Positions 19,016 through 27,205 of a DNA stretch of 64,000 nucleotides are shown here, piece after piece. This DNA comes from Amycolatopsis cihanbeyliensis (lineage in GTDB: Bacteria > Actinomycetota > Actinomycetes > Mycobacteriales > Pseudonocardiaceae): NCBI RefSeq assembly GCF_006715045.1, contig NZ_VFML01000002.1, forward strand, positions 310,001 through 374,000, in the 5' to 3' direction. A program made the position numbers and the translations under genes. The notes under the pieces were generated by a model, which saw only the letters and a list, made by a program, of their open reading frames with translations, made no database searches and was not told the DNA's origin. Numbering within the stretch: position 1 is the first letter of the stretch; the number at the start of each line of letters is the position of its first letter.

Positions 19016-20005
19016 CTAGGTCCTGCGGCGCCGCAGCACCTGGTCCATGCTGACCGCGCCGAGGATCAGCAGACCCTCCACGACCTGCTTGTAGGTGGTG
19101 TCCCAGCCGAGCAGGTTGAAGCCGTTGCCGATCAGGGTAAGGATGAGCACCCCGATCATGCCGCGCCAGATGGCGCCCTCCCCGCCACGCACGCTGGTGC
19201 CACCGACCACGGCCGCGGCGATCGCGGTGAGCTCCAGCAGGGTGCCCATGCTGGCCTGCGCCGAACCGCCCCGCGAGGCGAGCACCAGCCCGGCCAGCGC
19301 GGCGCAGATCCCGCTCAGCACGAACACCGACACCCGGATCAGCCCGACCCGGACGCCGGAGAGTCGTGCCGCCTCCTCGTTCCCGCCGACGGCGTAGATC
19401 CTCCTGCCGTAGGTCGTGCCGGACAGCAGCACCCAGCACACCGCCGCCACCAGCAGGAACAGCAGCGAGGACGCGGTGACCCCACCGAGCACGGTGGGCC
19501 AGCTCAACGACTGGAACGCGGCCAGCTGCCCGGCGGCCGGGTACACGATCGCGCCGCCCGTGATGATCACCGCGAGCCCCCGGTACACGATGCTGGCGGC
19601 GAGCGTGGCGATGAACGAGTGCACCCTGGCGGTCATCACCACGATGCCGTTGCAGGCGCCGAGCACCGCCCCGGTGCCGAGCGCGGCGAGCACCCCCAGC
19701 GTCACCCCGGCCTCGGTGGTGACCAGCACCGCCACGATCGCCGACACCGCGAGCACGGCGCTCATCGAGAGGTCGAAGACGCCGGCGATGATGCACAGGG
19801 TCGCGCCGCAGGCCAGTAGGCCGACCACCACCGCCTGGTCGAGCAGGTTCACCAGGTTCCCCGCGGTGAGGAAGGTGTCGGTGCTCAGCGAGAGGGCGAC
19901 CACCATCGCGAGCAGGCTGAGCAGGATGCCGTAGTCACGCAGCAGGGTGAACCGCCTGCCCGCGACGCCGGCCGGGCGGGTCCGTTCCCGCGGCACGGTG
20001 TCCAC
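19016..20005 (-). CDS. Sugar-type ABC transporter permease (RbsC-like)
   Basis: About 329 residues with 8-10 hydrophobic segments, beginning DYGILLSLLAMVVALSLSTD. Family motifs of the ribose/galactose permease class are present: CIIAGVFDLSMSAVLAVSAI (the DLS element), SFIATLAASIVYRGLAV and VVGGTSVRGGEGAIWRGMIG. Forms the membrane channel for the adjacent ATPase and binding protein. Start uncertain: GTG at 20005 or 19996, neither with a good Shine-Dalgarno, 28 nt or more after the ATPase stop. The substrate need not be a sugar: this class also imports nucleosides and autoinducers. Confidence 0.88.
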   Translation of the reverse strand: MDTVPRERTRPAGVAGRRFTLLRDYGILLSLLAMVVALSLSTDTFLTAGNLVNLLDQAVVVGLLACGATLCIIAGVFDLSMSAVLAVSAIVAVLVTTEAGVTLGVLAALGTGAVLGACNGIVVMTARVHSFIATLAASIVYRGLAVIITGGAIVYPAAGQLAAFQSLSWPTVLGGVTASSLLFLLVAAVCWVLLSGTTYGRRIYAVGGNEEAARLSGVRVGLIRVSVFVLSGICAALAGLVLASRGGSAQASMGTLLELTAIAAAVVGGTSVRGGEGAIWRGMIGVLILTLIGNGFNLLGWDTTYKQVVEGLLILGAVSMDQVLRRRRT

Positions 20006-20033
20006 CGGGCCGCGGTCGCCACGGTCGTCGAGG

Positions 20034-21557
20034 TCACTGCCCGGCGTCGGCGAAGGCAAGGCCGAGTACCTCCTCCCTGGACGCGGTGCCGCGGGCGACC
20101 TCGCCCACGACCCGCCCCTGCCGCATGACCAGCACCCGGTGGGCGAGGCCGAGTACCTCCTCGACCTCGGAGGACACCAGCAGCACGCCCATCCCGCGCC
20201 GGGCCAGGTCCACCAGCAGCTCGTGAATCTGCACCTTGGCCGCCACGTCCACCCCCCTGGTCGGCTCGTCCACCAGCAGCACCCGTGGCGTGCGTACCAA
20301 CCACCTTCCGAACAGCACCTTCTGCTGGTTGCCCCCGGACAACGTCCACACCGGGCCGGCCGGATCGGCGCCGCGCACATCGAGCCGGTCAACCATACCG
20401 CCGGCGGCCGCGGACTCCGCGCGCCTGCGCAACAGCCCGGCCCGCTGTCGCTCCCCCAGGCTGGCCAGCGCCAGGTTCTCCCGCACCGAGCGGATCAGCA
20501 CCAGGCCCTGCTCCTTGCGGTTCTCCGGGACCATGGCGAGGCCGTGCCGGATGGCGCGGGCCGGCGAGCCGGGCGGCACCGGCCTGCCCGCCACCAGTAC
20601 CTCGCCCGCCTCCCGCCGGTCGGCACCGAAGATCGCCCGCAGCGTCTCCGAACGGCCGCTGCCGACCAGCCCGGCGATCCCGACGATCTCCCCGGCTCGC
20701 ACCCGGAGGCTCACCTCGCGCACCGCCGCGCCGCGCCGCAGCCCCCGGGCCGCGAGCAACTCCGGGGCGTCCGCGGGCACCTCGGGCGGTTCCGGGTAGA
20801 GCACCTCCACCGGCCTGCCGACCATATGGCCGATCAGCCCGGGCGCGGTCTGTTCCGCGGCGGGCGCGGTGAGCACCCGCCGACCGTCCCGCAGCACGGT
20901 CACCAGATCGCATACGGCCAGTACGTCCTCGAGGAAGTGCGAGATCAGCACCACCGCGACCCCGTCCGCGGCGAGCCCGCGGATCAGCTCGTGTAGCTGC
21001 TCGGTCTCGGCCCTGGTCAGCAGCGCGGTCGGTTCGTCCAGCGCGATCACCCGCGCGTCCCTTGCCAGCGCGCGCAGGATCTCCACCTGGAGCTGCCCCA
21101 CCACCGGCAGGTCGCGCACGGGCGTGTCGGGATCGAGCCGGAAGCCGGTGCGCTCCAGCAAGTCGGCGAACCGCGCCCGGTCCGCTCCCTGCCGCCGCAG
21201 GCCCGCGCGTTGCGACCAGGCACCGAGGAACACGTTGTCCAGCACGGGGAGCGCGGGCACCATGGCCAGTTCCTGGGAGATCAACGCGATCCGGTGCCGC
21301 AACGCCTGCCGCGGACTGCCCAGCGCGACCGGCTCGCCATCCACGAAGGCCCGGCCGCCGTCGGCCCGCACCGCCCCGCACACGATGCGCAGCAGCGTGC
21401 TCTTCCCCGCCCCGTTCTCGCCGAGGACCCCGTGCACCTCGCCGCCACGCAGGGCGAGCGAGACGTCGTCCAGCACCACCGTGCCGCCGTAACTCTTCCG
21501 GACGCGCTCGAGACTGACCCGCACGCCCGTGCCGGGGGTGCTACTCGTCGTACTCAC
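20034..21557 (-). CDS. Sugar-type ABC transporter ATPase (RbsA/MglA-like, two domains)
   Basis: 507 residues with two nucleotide-binding domains. Domain 1 has Walker A GENGAGKST (about 45-53), and Walker B in VIALDEPTALL. Domain 2 has the degenerate Walker A GLVGSGRSE, the signature LSGGNQQKVLFGRW and Walker B VLLVDEPTRGVD, which is the normal arrangement for RbsA-type ATPases. Energises uptake through the adjacent permease. The GTG at 21557 overlaps the end of the binding-protein gene by 17 nt. Confidence 0.93.
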   Translation of the reverse strand: MSTTSSTPGTGVRVSLERVRKSYGGTVVLDDVSLALRGGEVHGVLGENGAGKSTLLRIVCGAVRADGGRAFVDGEPVALGSPRQALRHRIALISQELAMVPALPVLDNVFLGAWSQRAGLRRQGADRARFADLLERTGFRLDPDTPVRDLPVVGQLQVEILRALARDARVIALDEPTALLTRAETEQLHELIRGLAADGVAVVLISHFLEDVLAVCDLVTVLRDGRRVLTAPAAEQTAPGLIGHMVGRPVEVLYPEPPEVPADAPELLAARGLRRGAAVREVSLRVRAGEIVGIAGLVGSGRSETLRAIFGADRREAGEVLVAGRPVPPGSPARAIRHGLAMVPENRKEQGLVLIRSVRENLALASLGERQRAGLLRRRAESAAAGGMVDRLDVRGADPAGPVWTLSGGNQQKVLFGRWLVRTPRVLLVDEPTRGVDVAAKVQIHELLVDLARRGMGVLLVSSEVEEVLGLAHRVLVMRQGRVVGEVARGTASREEVLGLAFADAGQ

Positions 21558-22551
21558 CGGTCACGTCGGCCAGCACGTCCGCGGTGCCCTTTCCCTCGCC
21601 GGGCGCGAACTCGGCGTAGGAGGTCGACTCCGGCACCTGCTCCCCGTGGGCCTTGCGCAGGCCCAGCTCGGCGGCCTTGGCACCGGCGGTCCTCTCCGGC
21701 TGGTAGTAGGTGGCGAACCAGCGGCCTTCCTGGACCGCCCGCACGGCCTGCCGGGAACCGCCGTTGCCGACGAACAGCACGTCCTCGTCCCCGGCGACGG
21801 CCTCCGCGCCCGCGATGGCCTGTGAGGACCCGATCACCACGTCCACCCGCGGGTTGGCCTGCAGGATGTCCTGCATCGCCGCTCGCCCGCTCTGCTTGGT
21901 GTAGCCGCCCTCGACGCTGGCGACCACCTCGACACCCGCCGCGCGTACCGTACTCAGCACCGCCTCGGTGCGTGCGTTGTCCAGCGGAAGGGTCTTCATG
22001 CCCTCCAGGTAGGCCATCCGGCACGGCTCGGCACCCCGGTCGCGGCAGGCCTCCACCCCGAGCTCGCCCAGTTTGCGGCCGTTGTCCACCGGAACGTCGA
22101 GCAGTGTGATCGTTCCGGGTACCTGCGGCTCCGCCGTGTCGTAGCGGGTACCCACCGGGGTGAACTCCACCACCACGGTGATGCCCTGCTGCACCGCGGA
22201 ACGCACGGCCGGCACCACCGCGGTGCCGTCGTTGGCCTGCACGATGAACACATCGAACCGACCGGAGGTGATGGCGTCCTGGATCTGCCGTACCTGGGTC
22301 TGCGCGTCGAAGTTGGGGTCGTGGAACTCCGCCTCGGCACCGTTGGCCTTCGCGTACTCCTCGATCCCGGCAAAAGTCGCCGTCGCGAAGGAATTCGCCT
22401 TGGCGAAACCGAAGAACGCGATCCGGTCCGGCCCGTCCCCTCCCGTCTCGGCCCCACCCGAGGCCCCTTCCCGCGTTTCCGGATTCACGCAGGCCACGGC
22501 CAGGCCCAGTACGCCAAGCAGTGCGAACAGCGCGGTGCGCCGTCGTGACAT
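21541..22551 (-). CDS. Substrate-binding lipoprotein of the ABC importer
   Basis: 336 residues. The ATG at 22551 follows AGGGGAG and begins a lipoprotein signal (MSRRRTALFALLGVLGLAVAC; lipobox Cys at residue 21). The mature part has the periplasmic-binding-protein type 1 pattern seen in ribose-type binders: IAFFGFAKANSFATATFAG, QIQDAITSGRFDVFIVQAND and later GSSQAIAGAEAVAG. Anchored outside the membrane, it delivers ligand to the permease. First gene of the six-gene set, so the promoter probably lies in 22552-22719. Confidence 0.9.
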   Translation of the reverse strand: MSRRRTALFALLGVLGLAVACVNPETREGASGGAETGGDGPDRIAFFGFAKANSFATATFAGIEEYAKANGAEAEFHDPNFDAQTQVRQIQDAITSGRFDVFIVQANDGTAVVPAVRSAVQQGITVVVEFTPVGTRYDTAEPQVPGTITLLDVPVDNGRKLGELGVEACRDRGAEPCRMAYLEGMKTLPLDNARTEAVLSTVRAAGVEVVASVEGGYTKQSGRAAMQDILQANPRVDVVIGSSQAIAGAEAVAGDEDVLFVGNGGSRQAVRAVQEGRWFATYYQPERTAGAKAAELGLRKAHGEQVPESTSYAEFAPGEGKGTADVLADVTGEYDE

Positions 22552-22719
22552 AAGTCGGCTCCCCTGTATTCGGCTCGGAAGACCCGACACTATGCCGTGT
22601 GCGGCCTACCTCGCGCTAGGTCGGAATGGTTGGTCCGGCGATTGTCACCGGCCGCGGGGTACGCTCCCCGGGGCCGGGAAGCAGGACGAAGGCAGGGCAC
22701 CGACGGAGGGGACGCGGCC

Positions 22720-23112
22720 GTGCAGATCACCCGCGCGCAACGCAGCGCCGTTGCGGAACGGATCACGCAGCTGGAGCGTTCCTTCTACGGGCGGGGCCCG
22801 AGCAACGTCAAGGTGTCGGTGAGCCAGGACGTACCAGTGAGCCTGGTGGTGCTGTCGATCGACAGCCTCACCGCCGCGGACAGCGTGCTCAGCGCGCGCG
22901 GGCACCGGGAGGCCGTGATCAGGCACCACGAGGCGTTGCACGACGTGACCAGGGCCGACTTCATCAACGCTGTCGAGGATGTCGTGGGCAGCCAGGTACA
23001 CGCCTATCTCGCCCAGGTGCACCCGGACACCGGCCATGCCGTCCGGGTGTTCATCTTCGCCGACTCGGGCGACTCCCGGGAGCTGGACAGCCTCGACGAC
23101 CGGGACGACTGA
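22720..23112 (+). CDS. DUF2294-type small protein
   Basis: 130 residues from the GTG at 22720, 8 nt after GGAGGGG. The sequence has the layout of DUF2294 proteins: ERSFYGRGPSNVKVSVSQD near the N-terminus, a central helical stretch, and VGSQVHAYLAQVHPDTGHAV near the C-terminus, with a final acidic tail. No signal peptide or membrane segment. Function of the family is not established. Divergent from the ABC operon (168-nt spacer). Confidence 0.65.
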   Translation: MQITRAQRSAVAERITQLERSFYGRGPSNVKVSVSQDVPVSLVVLSIDSLTAADSVLSARGHREAVIRHHEALHDVTRADFINAVEDVVGSQVHAYLAQVHPDTGHAVRVFIFADSGDSRELDSLDDRDD

Positions 23113-23346
23113 TTCCCCCGGAACCGCAAACGATTCCCTTGTACCGCAGGGTGAGTTAAGATCGATACAGCGGCGATCGCCGCGGAACACAACCATTCAC
23201 CCGGGTCGCCACGCAGCCGCTCGACGAGGTTCGTCGGGTGCGCGGCGGGGTCACCCGAGCGAGACCATGCCGACGATGGGATCCGGCGAGGGCCACACGG
23301 GCCGGCGCCAGGTCACATCGCGGGTTCAAGCGGAGGAGCTTGTCTC
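23113..23346 (+). other. 234-nt leader/intergenic region before the cysteine-dioxygenase operon
   Basis: No gene seen. It contains the perfect 14-nt palindrome GCGGCGATCGCCGC (23170-23183) and several GC-rich complementary stretches between 23200 and 23320. It ends with the strong ribosome site GGAGGAG. I found no conserved core of the known SAM riboswitch classes. Promoter and possible structured leader; nothing more can be supported. Confidence 0.35.
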
Positions 23347-23955
23347 GTGACAACTACATTGCGTACGTTGCGGACGTCGAAGCACTGGGCCGAGCTGTGC
23401 CCCCGGCCCGACGAGATCGACCAGGGCACCCGGGTCGGCGGGAAGCGGGTCCGGCCGGCAGGGCTGCACCGGATCGTGTCCACCGTCCTGGAACTGCCCG
23501 AGCTGTGGTCCGAACACGTGCGGTTCGATCTCGGCGAGCGTTACGTCACCCGGTTGCACCGGGACACCGATTTCGAGGTGTGGCTGATCTGCTGGGAACT
23601 CGGGCAGGACACGCTGCTGCACGACCACGGCGGCAGTGTCGGGGCGTTCGGGGTCGCCGGCGGCAGCCTGATCGAGGACCACGGCGACCTGCGCGGTGGG
23701 AGCCTGCGCACGCGGACCCACCCCGCGGGCAGCAGCGTCGCGTTCGGCACCGACTACCTGCACAACCTGGTCAACATCGCCACCGAGCCCGCGGTCACCG
23801 TGCACGCCTACTCCCAGCCGCTGCGCAGGATGAACTTCTACTGCTGGTTGCCATCGGGTCCGCACCACCTGCGGGAGCTGCCGTGCGACTCGCCGGAGCC
23901 GGACACCGGGGACCTGGAACGCCTCGCCGCGCGCACCAGGACGGCGCACCGATGA
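23347..23955 (+). CDS. Cysteine dioxygenase family protein
   Basis: 202-residue cupin. Iron ligands of the cysteine/thiol dioxygenase family are recognisable: LLHDHGGSVGAF (HxH, about 97-99) and DYLHNLVN (third His, about 139). SAFGTDY-type spacing and the final MNFYCWLP match the family. Expected to oxidise cysteine or a related thiol to a sulfinate with O2. The GTG at 23347 follows GGAGGAG by about 8 nt. The stop overlaps the rhodanese start (ATGA), so sulfinate formation and sulfur transfer are co-expressed. Confidence 0.82.
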   Translation: MTTTLRTLRTSKHWAELCPRPDEIDQGTRVGGKRVRPAGLHRIVSTVLELPELWSEHVRFDLGERYVTRLHRDTDFEVWLICWELGQDTLLHDHGGSVGAFGVAGGSLIEDHGDLRGGSLRTRTHPAGSSVAFGTDYLHNLVNIATEPAVTVHAYSQPLRRMNFYCWLPSGPHHLRELPCDSPEPDTGDLERLAARTRTAHR

Positions 23956-24383
23956 CGGCCGAACCCGATGTGATCTCCCGGCAGCTCGCGCGCGCCAGGG
24001 AACGGATCCGGCGCTACCCGCCCGAGGAGGCCGTGCGCGCGGTGGAACGGGGCGCGCTGCTGGTGGACCTGCGCCCGCTGGAGTACCGGCTGCGGTTCGG
24101 CGAGATCCCCGGCGCGGTCGCGGTGTCCCGGCACGTGCTGGAATGGCGGTTGGACGTCTCCAGCGAATGGCGACTCAAGGAGCTGGCACCCGCGGATACC
24201 GACCGCGAGATCATCCTGATCTGCAACGAGGGCTACACCTCCAGCCTGGCCGCCTGGCAGGTGACGGAGCTACTCGGGCTGCGCGAGGTCGCGGATGTGA
24301 CCGGGGGCTTCGCAGCCTGGCGCGCCGCCGGGCTGCCGGTCACCCCGCGCCTGGCGAGGACGGGCCCGGCTCAGCACACCTGA
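23952..24383 (+). CDS. Rhodanese-like sulfurtransferase
   Basis: 143 residues, single rhodanese domain. LLVDLRPLEYRLRFGEIPGA (about 36-55) is the domain entry motif and IILICNEGYTSSLAA (about 93-107) is the active-site loop with the catalytic Cys at about residue 97. DVTGGFAAWRAAGLPV is the usual C-terminal strand-helix. Likely moves sulfane sulfur or disposes of sulfite downstream of the thiol dioxygenase. The 3' end overlaps the convergent LysR gene by 13 nt. Confidence 0.88.
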   Translation: MTAEPDVISRQLARARERIRRYPPEEAVRAVERGALLVDLRPLEYRLRFGEIPGAVAVSRHVLEWRLDVSSEWRLKELAPADTDREIILICNEGYTSSLAAWQVTELLGLREVADVTGGFAAWRAAGLPVTPRLARTGPAQHT

Positions 24384-25291
24384 GCCGTGGGGATGGGTGC
24401 CGAGGTGACGTCCCGGAAGGCGTCCAGGACGATACGCACGGTCGGCACGCGGACCAGGTCCGGCCAGGTGAACGCGGAGATGCTGCGATGCATCGCGGGT
24501 TCCAGCGGGCGCGCGACCACATCCGGCCTGCAGGCGGCGGCGAGCATGAGCCGCGGGGTCACCGAGACGCCCAACCCGGCGGCCACCAGCCCCTGCACGG
24601 CAAGGGTGTCGTCGGTCGCGAAGGTGATGTCCGGGGTGAAACCGGCCGTGGCGCAGGCGTCCACGAGGTGGCCGCGACACCGCGGGCAGCCGCCGATCCA
24701 CGCCTCGCCTGCCAGTTCGGCCAGGTGGACGACCCGGCGCTGCGCCAGGTGGTGCCCGGCGGGCAACAGCGCCACCAGCGGGTCGGACATCAGTGGCATC
24801 CGGAGCAACCCACTCGCCTCCGGCTCGTCCCGCCCTTCCGGGTAACTGAAGCCGAGCACCACATCGCAGCCACCGGAACGCATGGTGTGCAAGGAATCCG
24901 GTGGTTCTCCCTCCGCAAGGGACAGGCTCACGGCCGGGTGCCTGCTGCGCACCAGCGCGGCCACGGGTGGAACCAGGGTCGCGCTGCCGCTGGGAAACAC
25001 GGTCAGCCGCACCCGTCCCGTGTGGCGGCCGGCCACCGCGGCCACGGTGGTCTGCGCGACGGTGACCCGGTGCAACAGGTCCTCGGCGTGCCGCAGCAGC
25101 TCGGCACCGGCCTCGGTGAAGACCACCCGCCTGCCCTCACGCACCACCAGCGGAGTGCCGAAGGCACGTTCGAGCGCCCGCATCTGCTGGCTGATCGCCG
25201 GCTGGGTGTAGCCGAGTTCCCTTGCCGCACCCGAGAACGAGCCCGCCCGCGCGACCTCGTACAGCATCCGTAGATGACGCAGTTCCAGCAC
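24371..25291 (-). CDS. LysR-family transcriptional regulator
   Basis: 306 residues from the GTG at 25291, which gives the standard N-terminus (M)LELRHLRMLYEVARAGSFS. The helix-turn-helix is at about 18-37 (AARELGYTQPAISQQMRALE). The effector domain follows with two Rossmann-like halves. An unusual cysteine pair (GGCPRCRG, about 208-215) lies in the effector domain and might sense thiols or redox state; this is inference. Divergent from the second dioxygenase gene, with an 11-bp inverted repeat in the 275-nt spacer. Confidence 0.88.
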   Translation of the reverse strand: MLELRHLRMLYEVARAGSFSGAARELGYTQPAISQQMRALERAFGTPLVVREGRRVVFTEAGAELLRHAEDLLHRVTVAQTTVAAVAGRHTGRVRLTVFPSGSATLVPPVAALVRSRHPAVSLSLAEGEPPDSLHTMRSGGCDVVLGFSYPEGRDEPEASGLLRMPLMSDPLVALLPAGHHLAQRRVVHLAELAGEAWIGGCPRCRGHLVDACATAGFTPDITFATDDTLAVQGLVAAGLGVSVTPRLMLAAACRPDVVARPLEPAMHRSISAFTWPDLVRVPTVRIVLDAFRDVTSAPIPTAQVC

Positions 25292-25373
25292 CCATCCAGC
25301 ACTACCACCGGCGCCGCCCGCCCGCGACGGCCACCGGGCTGGTTCCACGCCGGCCGGTGTCGTGTCCAAAGTC

Positions 25374-25476
25374 GGGTTGTTCAGGTCCGCAGTGTGCGCC
25401 GCCACTACTGTGACCCGCAACGACCGCTCGCACGGGCCTGTCGGCCCGCGGTCGCTGGGGTCGTTCTGAACAACCC
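25374..25476. promoter_or_regulatory. Inverted repeat between lysR-type and dioxygenase genes
   Basis: GGGTTGTTCAG at 25374-25384 is matched exactly by its reverse complement CTGAACAACCC at 25466-25476, 81 nt apart. The half-sites lie in the divergent spacer 25292-25566 and could be separated binding sites of the LysR regulator. No other gene or clear promoter is seen in the spacer. Confidence 0.4.
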
Positions 25477-25566
25477 TCCGGGCCCGCGCGAACCATAAGC
25501 GCGGTTTGGCCCGGCCGGACTTTTCGTCATTGGACCGGGCCGGGCGGGCGAGCCCACGATGACCAT

Positions 25567-26115
25567 GTGGTTACCCCGAGAATGACCGAGTTCGTGGCCC
25601 GGCTGTCCGGGCTGTTCGACCGGATCGACGATCCGCACGACCGGGCCCGCGCCGCGGCGGGCGCGCTGTCCGGCTTGCTGGACGCGGACGGCGTGCTGGC
25701 GCCCGAGCACACCGAGCCCGACCCGCTGCGGTACCGGCAGCATCTGGTGCATGTGGACGGTCGGCGCAGGTTTTCCGTGGTGTCCCTGGTCTGGCTTCCC
25801 GGGCAGCGCACTCCGGTGCACAGCCACGCCTGCTGGTGCGTGGTCGGGGTGGTGACCGGCAGGGAGGCGGAGACCCGCTACCGCCTCGACCCGACCGGGC
25901 GGGTCGAGCCCGCCGGCACCGCGGTGAACCTGCCCGGCGACGTGTGCTGGCTGGTGCCGCCGGAGCGGGATATCCACCGGGTGTGCAACGACGGCGACCG
26001 GCCGGCCGTCTCGCTGCACGTCTACGGCACGGATATCGCCGCCCGCGGCAGCAGCATCAATCAGGTGTACGCCGAACCCGCCGCGCCGCCACGTTCCCCC
26101 GAGCACGCGCCATGA
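25567..26115 (+). CDS. Second cysteine/3-mercaptopropionate dioxygenase-type cupin
   Basis: 182 residues. The cupin motif PVHSHACWCVVGVVTGREAE contains the HxH iron ligands (about 81-83) and the late Glu; DIHRVCN supplies the third His (about 139). RFSVVSLVWLPGQRTPVHSH is typical of type I cysteine dioxygenases and 3-mercaptopropionate dioxygenases. Substrate cannot be fixed from sequence. Start is GTG 25567 or ATG 25582, neither with a strong ribosome site. Its 3' end overlaps the convergent GrpB-family gene by 59 nt. Confidence 0.82.
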   Translation: MVTPRMTEFVARLSGLFDRIDDPHDRARAAAGALSGLLDADGVLAPEHTEPDPLRYRQHLVHVDGRRRFSVVSLVWLPGQRTPVHSHACWCVVGVVTGREAETRYRLDPTGRVEPAGTAVNLPGDVCWLVPPERDIHRVCNDGDRPAVSLHVYGTDIAARGSSINQVYAEPAAPPRSPEHAP

Positions 26116-26665
26116 TCTCGCCGATCACCCCGGTCTTGGCGTCGGCGTAGTGCTGGATGTACCTCCAGGTGCGGGCGGCGAGCTCGCGCTTGGTCCCGGC
26201 GTACAGGTCACGGTCGGCCGGATCGGTTCGCAGGTGGTCGCGGAAGATCAGGAACCGCTCGATCTCGCCGCTGTCCGGCGAGTGGACGTGCAGGTTGGCA
26301 TCGGTGTCCGGACCCTTGAACGCGCGGTGGCGTTCCCGGTCCGGTTCCCGGATCACCAGGCGGTACCCGGCCTTCTCCAGCGCGGGCAGGTAGGCGTCCT
26401 CGTCGTCGGAATCCGGCACGACGAGCAGGATGTCGATGATCGGTTCGGCGCACAGGCCGGGGACCGAGGTGGAACCGACGTGTTCCAGCAGCACCACCCG
26501 GTCACCGAGGACACCCCGGATCCGTTCGGCCTCCCGCTCGTACAGCAGGGGCCAGCCCGGGTCGTACTCGGCCAGGGTGACGGTGGAGTTCAGTTCCGGG
26601 GCCCCGCCCACCCAGATGGAATCGATCTCGGTGTCGGTGTAATCGGCACGTTCCGGCTTCGGCAT
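26057..26665 (-). CDS. GrpB family nucleotidyltransferase-fold protein
   Basis: 202 residues from the ATG at 26665 (AAGGAC upstream). The GrpB/UPF0157 signature EHVGSTSVPGLCAEPIIDI is at about residues 61-79, with the nucleotidyltransferase-like acidic residue in IIDI, followed by HRAFKGPDTDANLHVHSPDS and FRDHLRTDPADRDLYAGTK. Family proteins resemble minimal nucleotidyltransferases; activity is not known for most. Independent of its sulfur-gene neighbour (convergent). Confidence 0.88.
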   Translation of the reverse strand: MPKPERADYTDTEIDSIWVGGAPELNSTVTLAEYDPGWPLLYEREAERIRGVLGDRVVLLEHVGSTSVPGLCAEPIIDILLVVPDSDDEDAYLPALEKAGYRLVIREPDRERHRAFKGPDTDANLHVHSPDSGEIERFLIFRDHLRTDPADRDLYAGTKRELAARTWRYIQHYADAKTGVIGEIMARARGNVAARRVRRTPD

Positions 26666-26695
26666 GGCCAGCTTGTCCTTCCTCAAGGCAGCCGG

Positions 26696-27205
26696 TCAAC
26701 GTAGCACGGGCAGCAGGTCGAGCACATCGGTCCACTCCCGATCGACCTCCAGCCGGTGCGTCCGCACGCCGGCCGAGGCCAGCGCGTCCAGGTGGCCCTG
26801 CCAGGCCGGGTGCCGGAACCGCGCGTCGCGGACCTGGTAGCCGACCACCATGGTCACCCCCGGCTCGCCAAGGGCGTCGTCGAGCACGGTCAGCGCCTGG
26901 TTGTCCGCCAGCCCGAGTGCCAGTTTCGCCACCGAGCCCGCGGTGGCCGGGGCGAACAGGAACACCTCAGGGTCCGGGTGCGGCCGCGGCCGGCTGGGCA
27001 ACCGGGAGGTGCTGCGTATCTCCAGCCCGGTGAGCCCGCGCAGCCGGCCGAGCTCGCCGGAGTCGGCGAGCCACTCCGCCGCCGTCGGGGTCAGCGTGAT
27101 CGCCAGTTCCCAGCCGCGCGCCGCGGCGGGTTCGGCGAGCTCGGCGCACAGCCTGCTCTCCACCCCGCCGCAGGAGCTCACGACCAGCCCGAGCGACCGG
27201 GCCAT
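26696..27205 (-). CDS. Flavoprotein (HFCD/DfpA-like family)
   Basis: 169 residues. The N-terminus ARSLGLVVSSCGGVESR and the PATAGSVAKLALGLADNQAL stretch (about 78-97) match flavin-binding homo-oligomeric Cys decarboxylase family proteins, which bind FMN and often decarboxylate peptidyl cysteine or phosphopantothenoylcysteine. The true CoaBC is present elsewhere in this window, so this copy must do something else. Its ATG overlaps the rsmB stop by 1 nt (TGATG), so the two are co-expressed. Confidence 0.78.
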   Translation of the reverse strand: MARSLGLVVSSCGGVESRLCAELAEPAAARGWELAITLTPTAAEWLADSGELGRLRGLTGLEIRSTSRLPSRPRPHPDPEVFLFAPATAGSVAKLALGLADNQALTVLDDALGEPGVTMVVGYQVRDARFRHPAWQGHLDALASAGVRTHRLEVDREWTDVLDLLPVLR

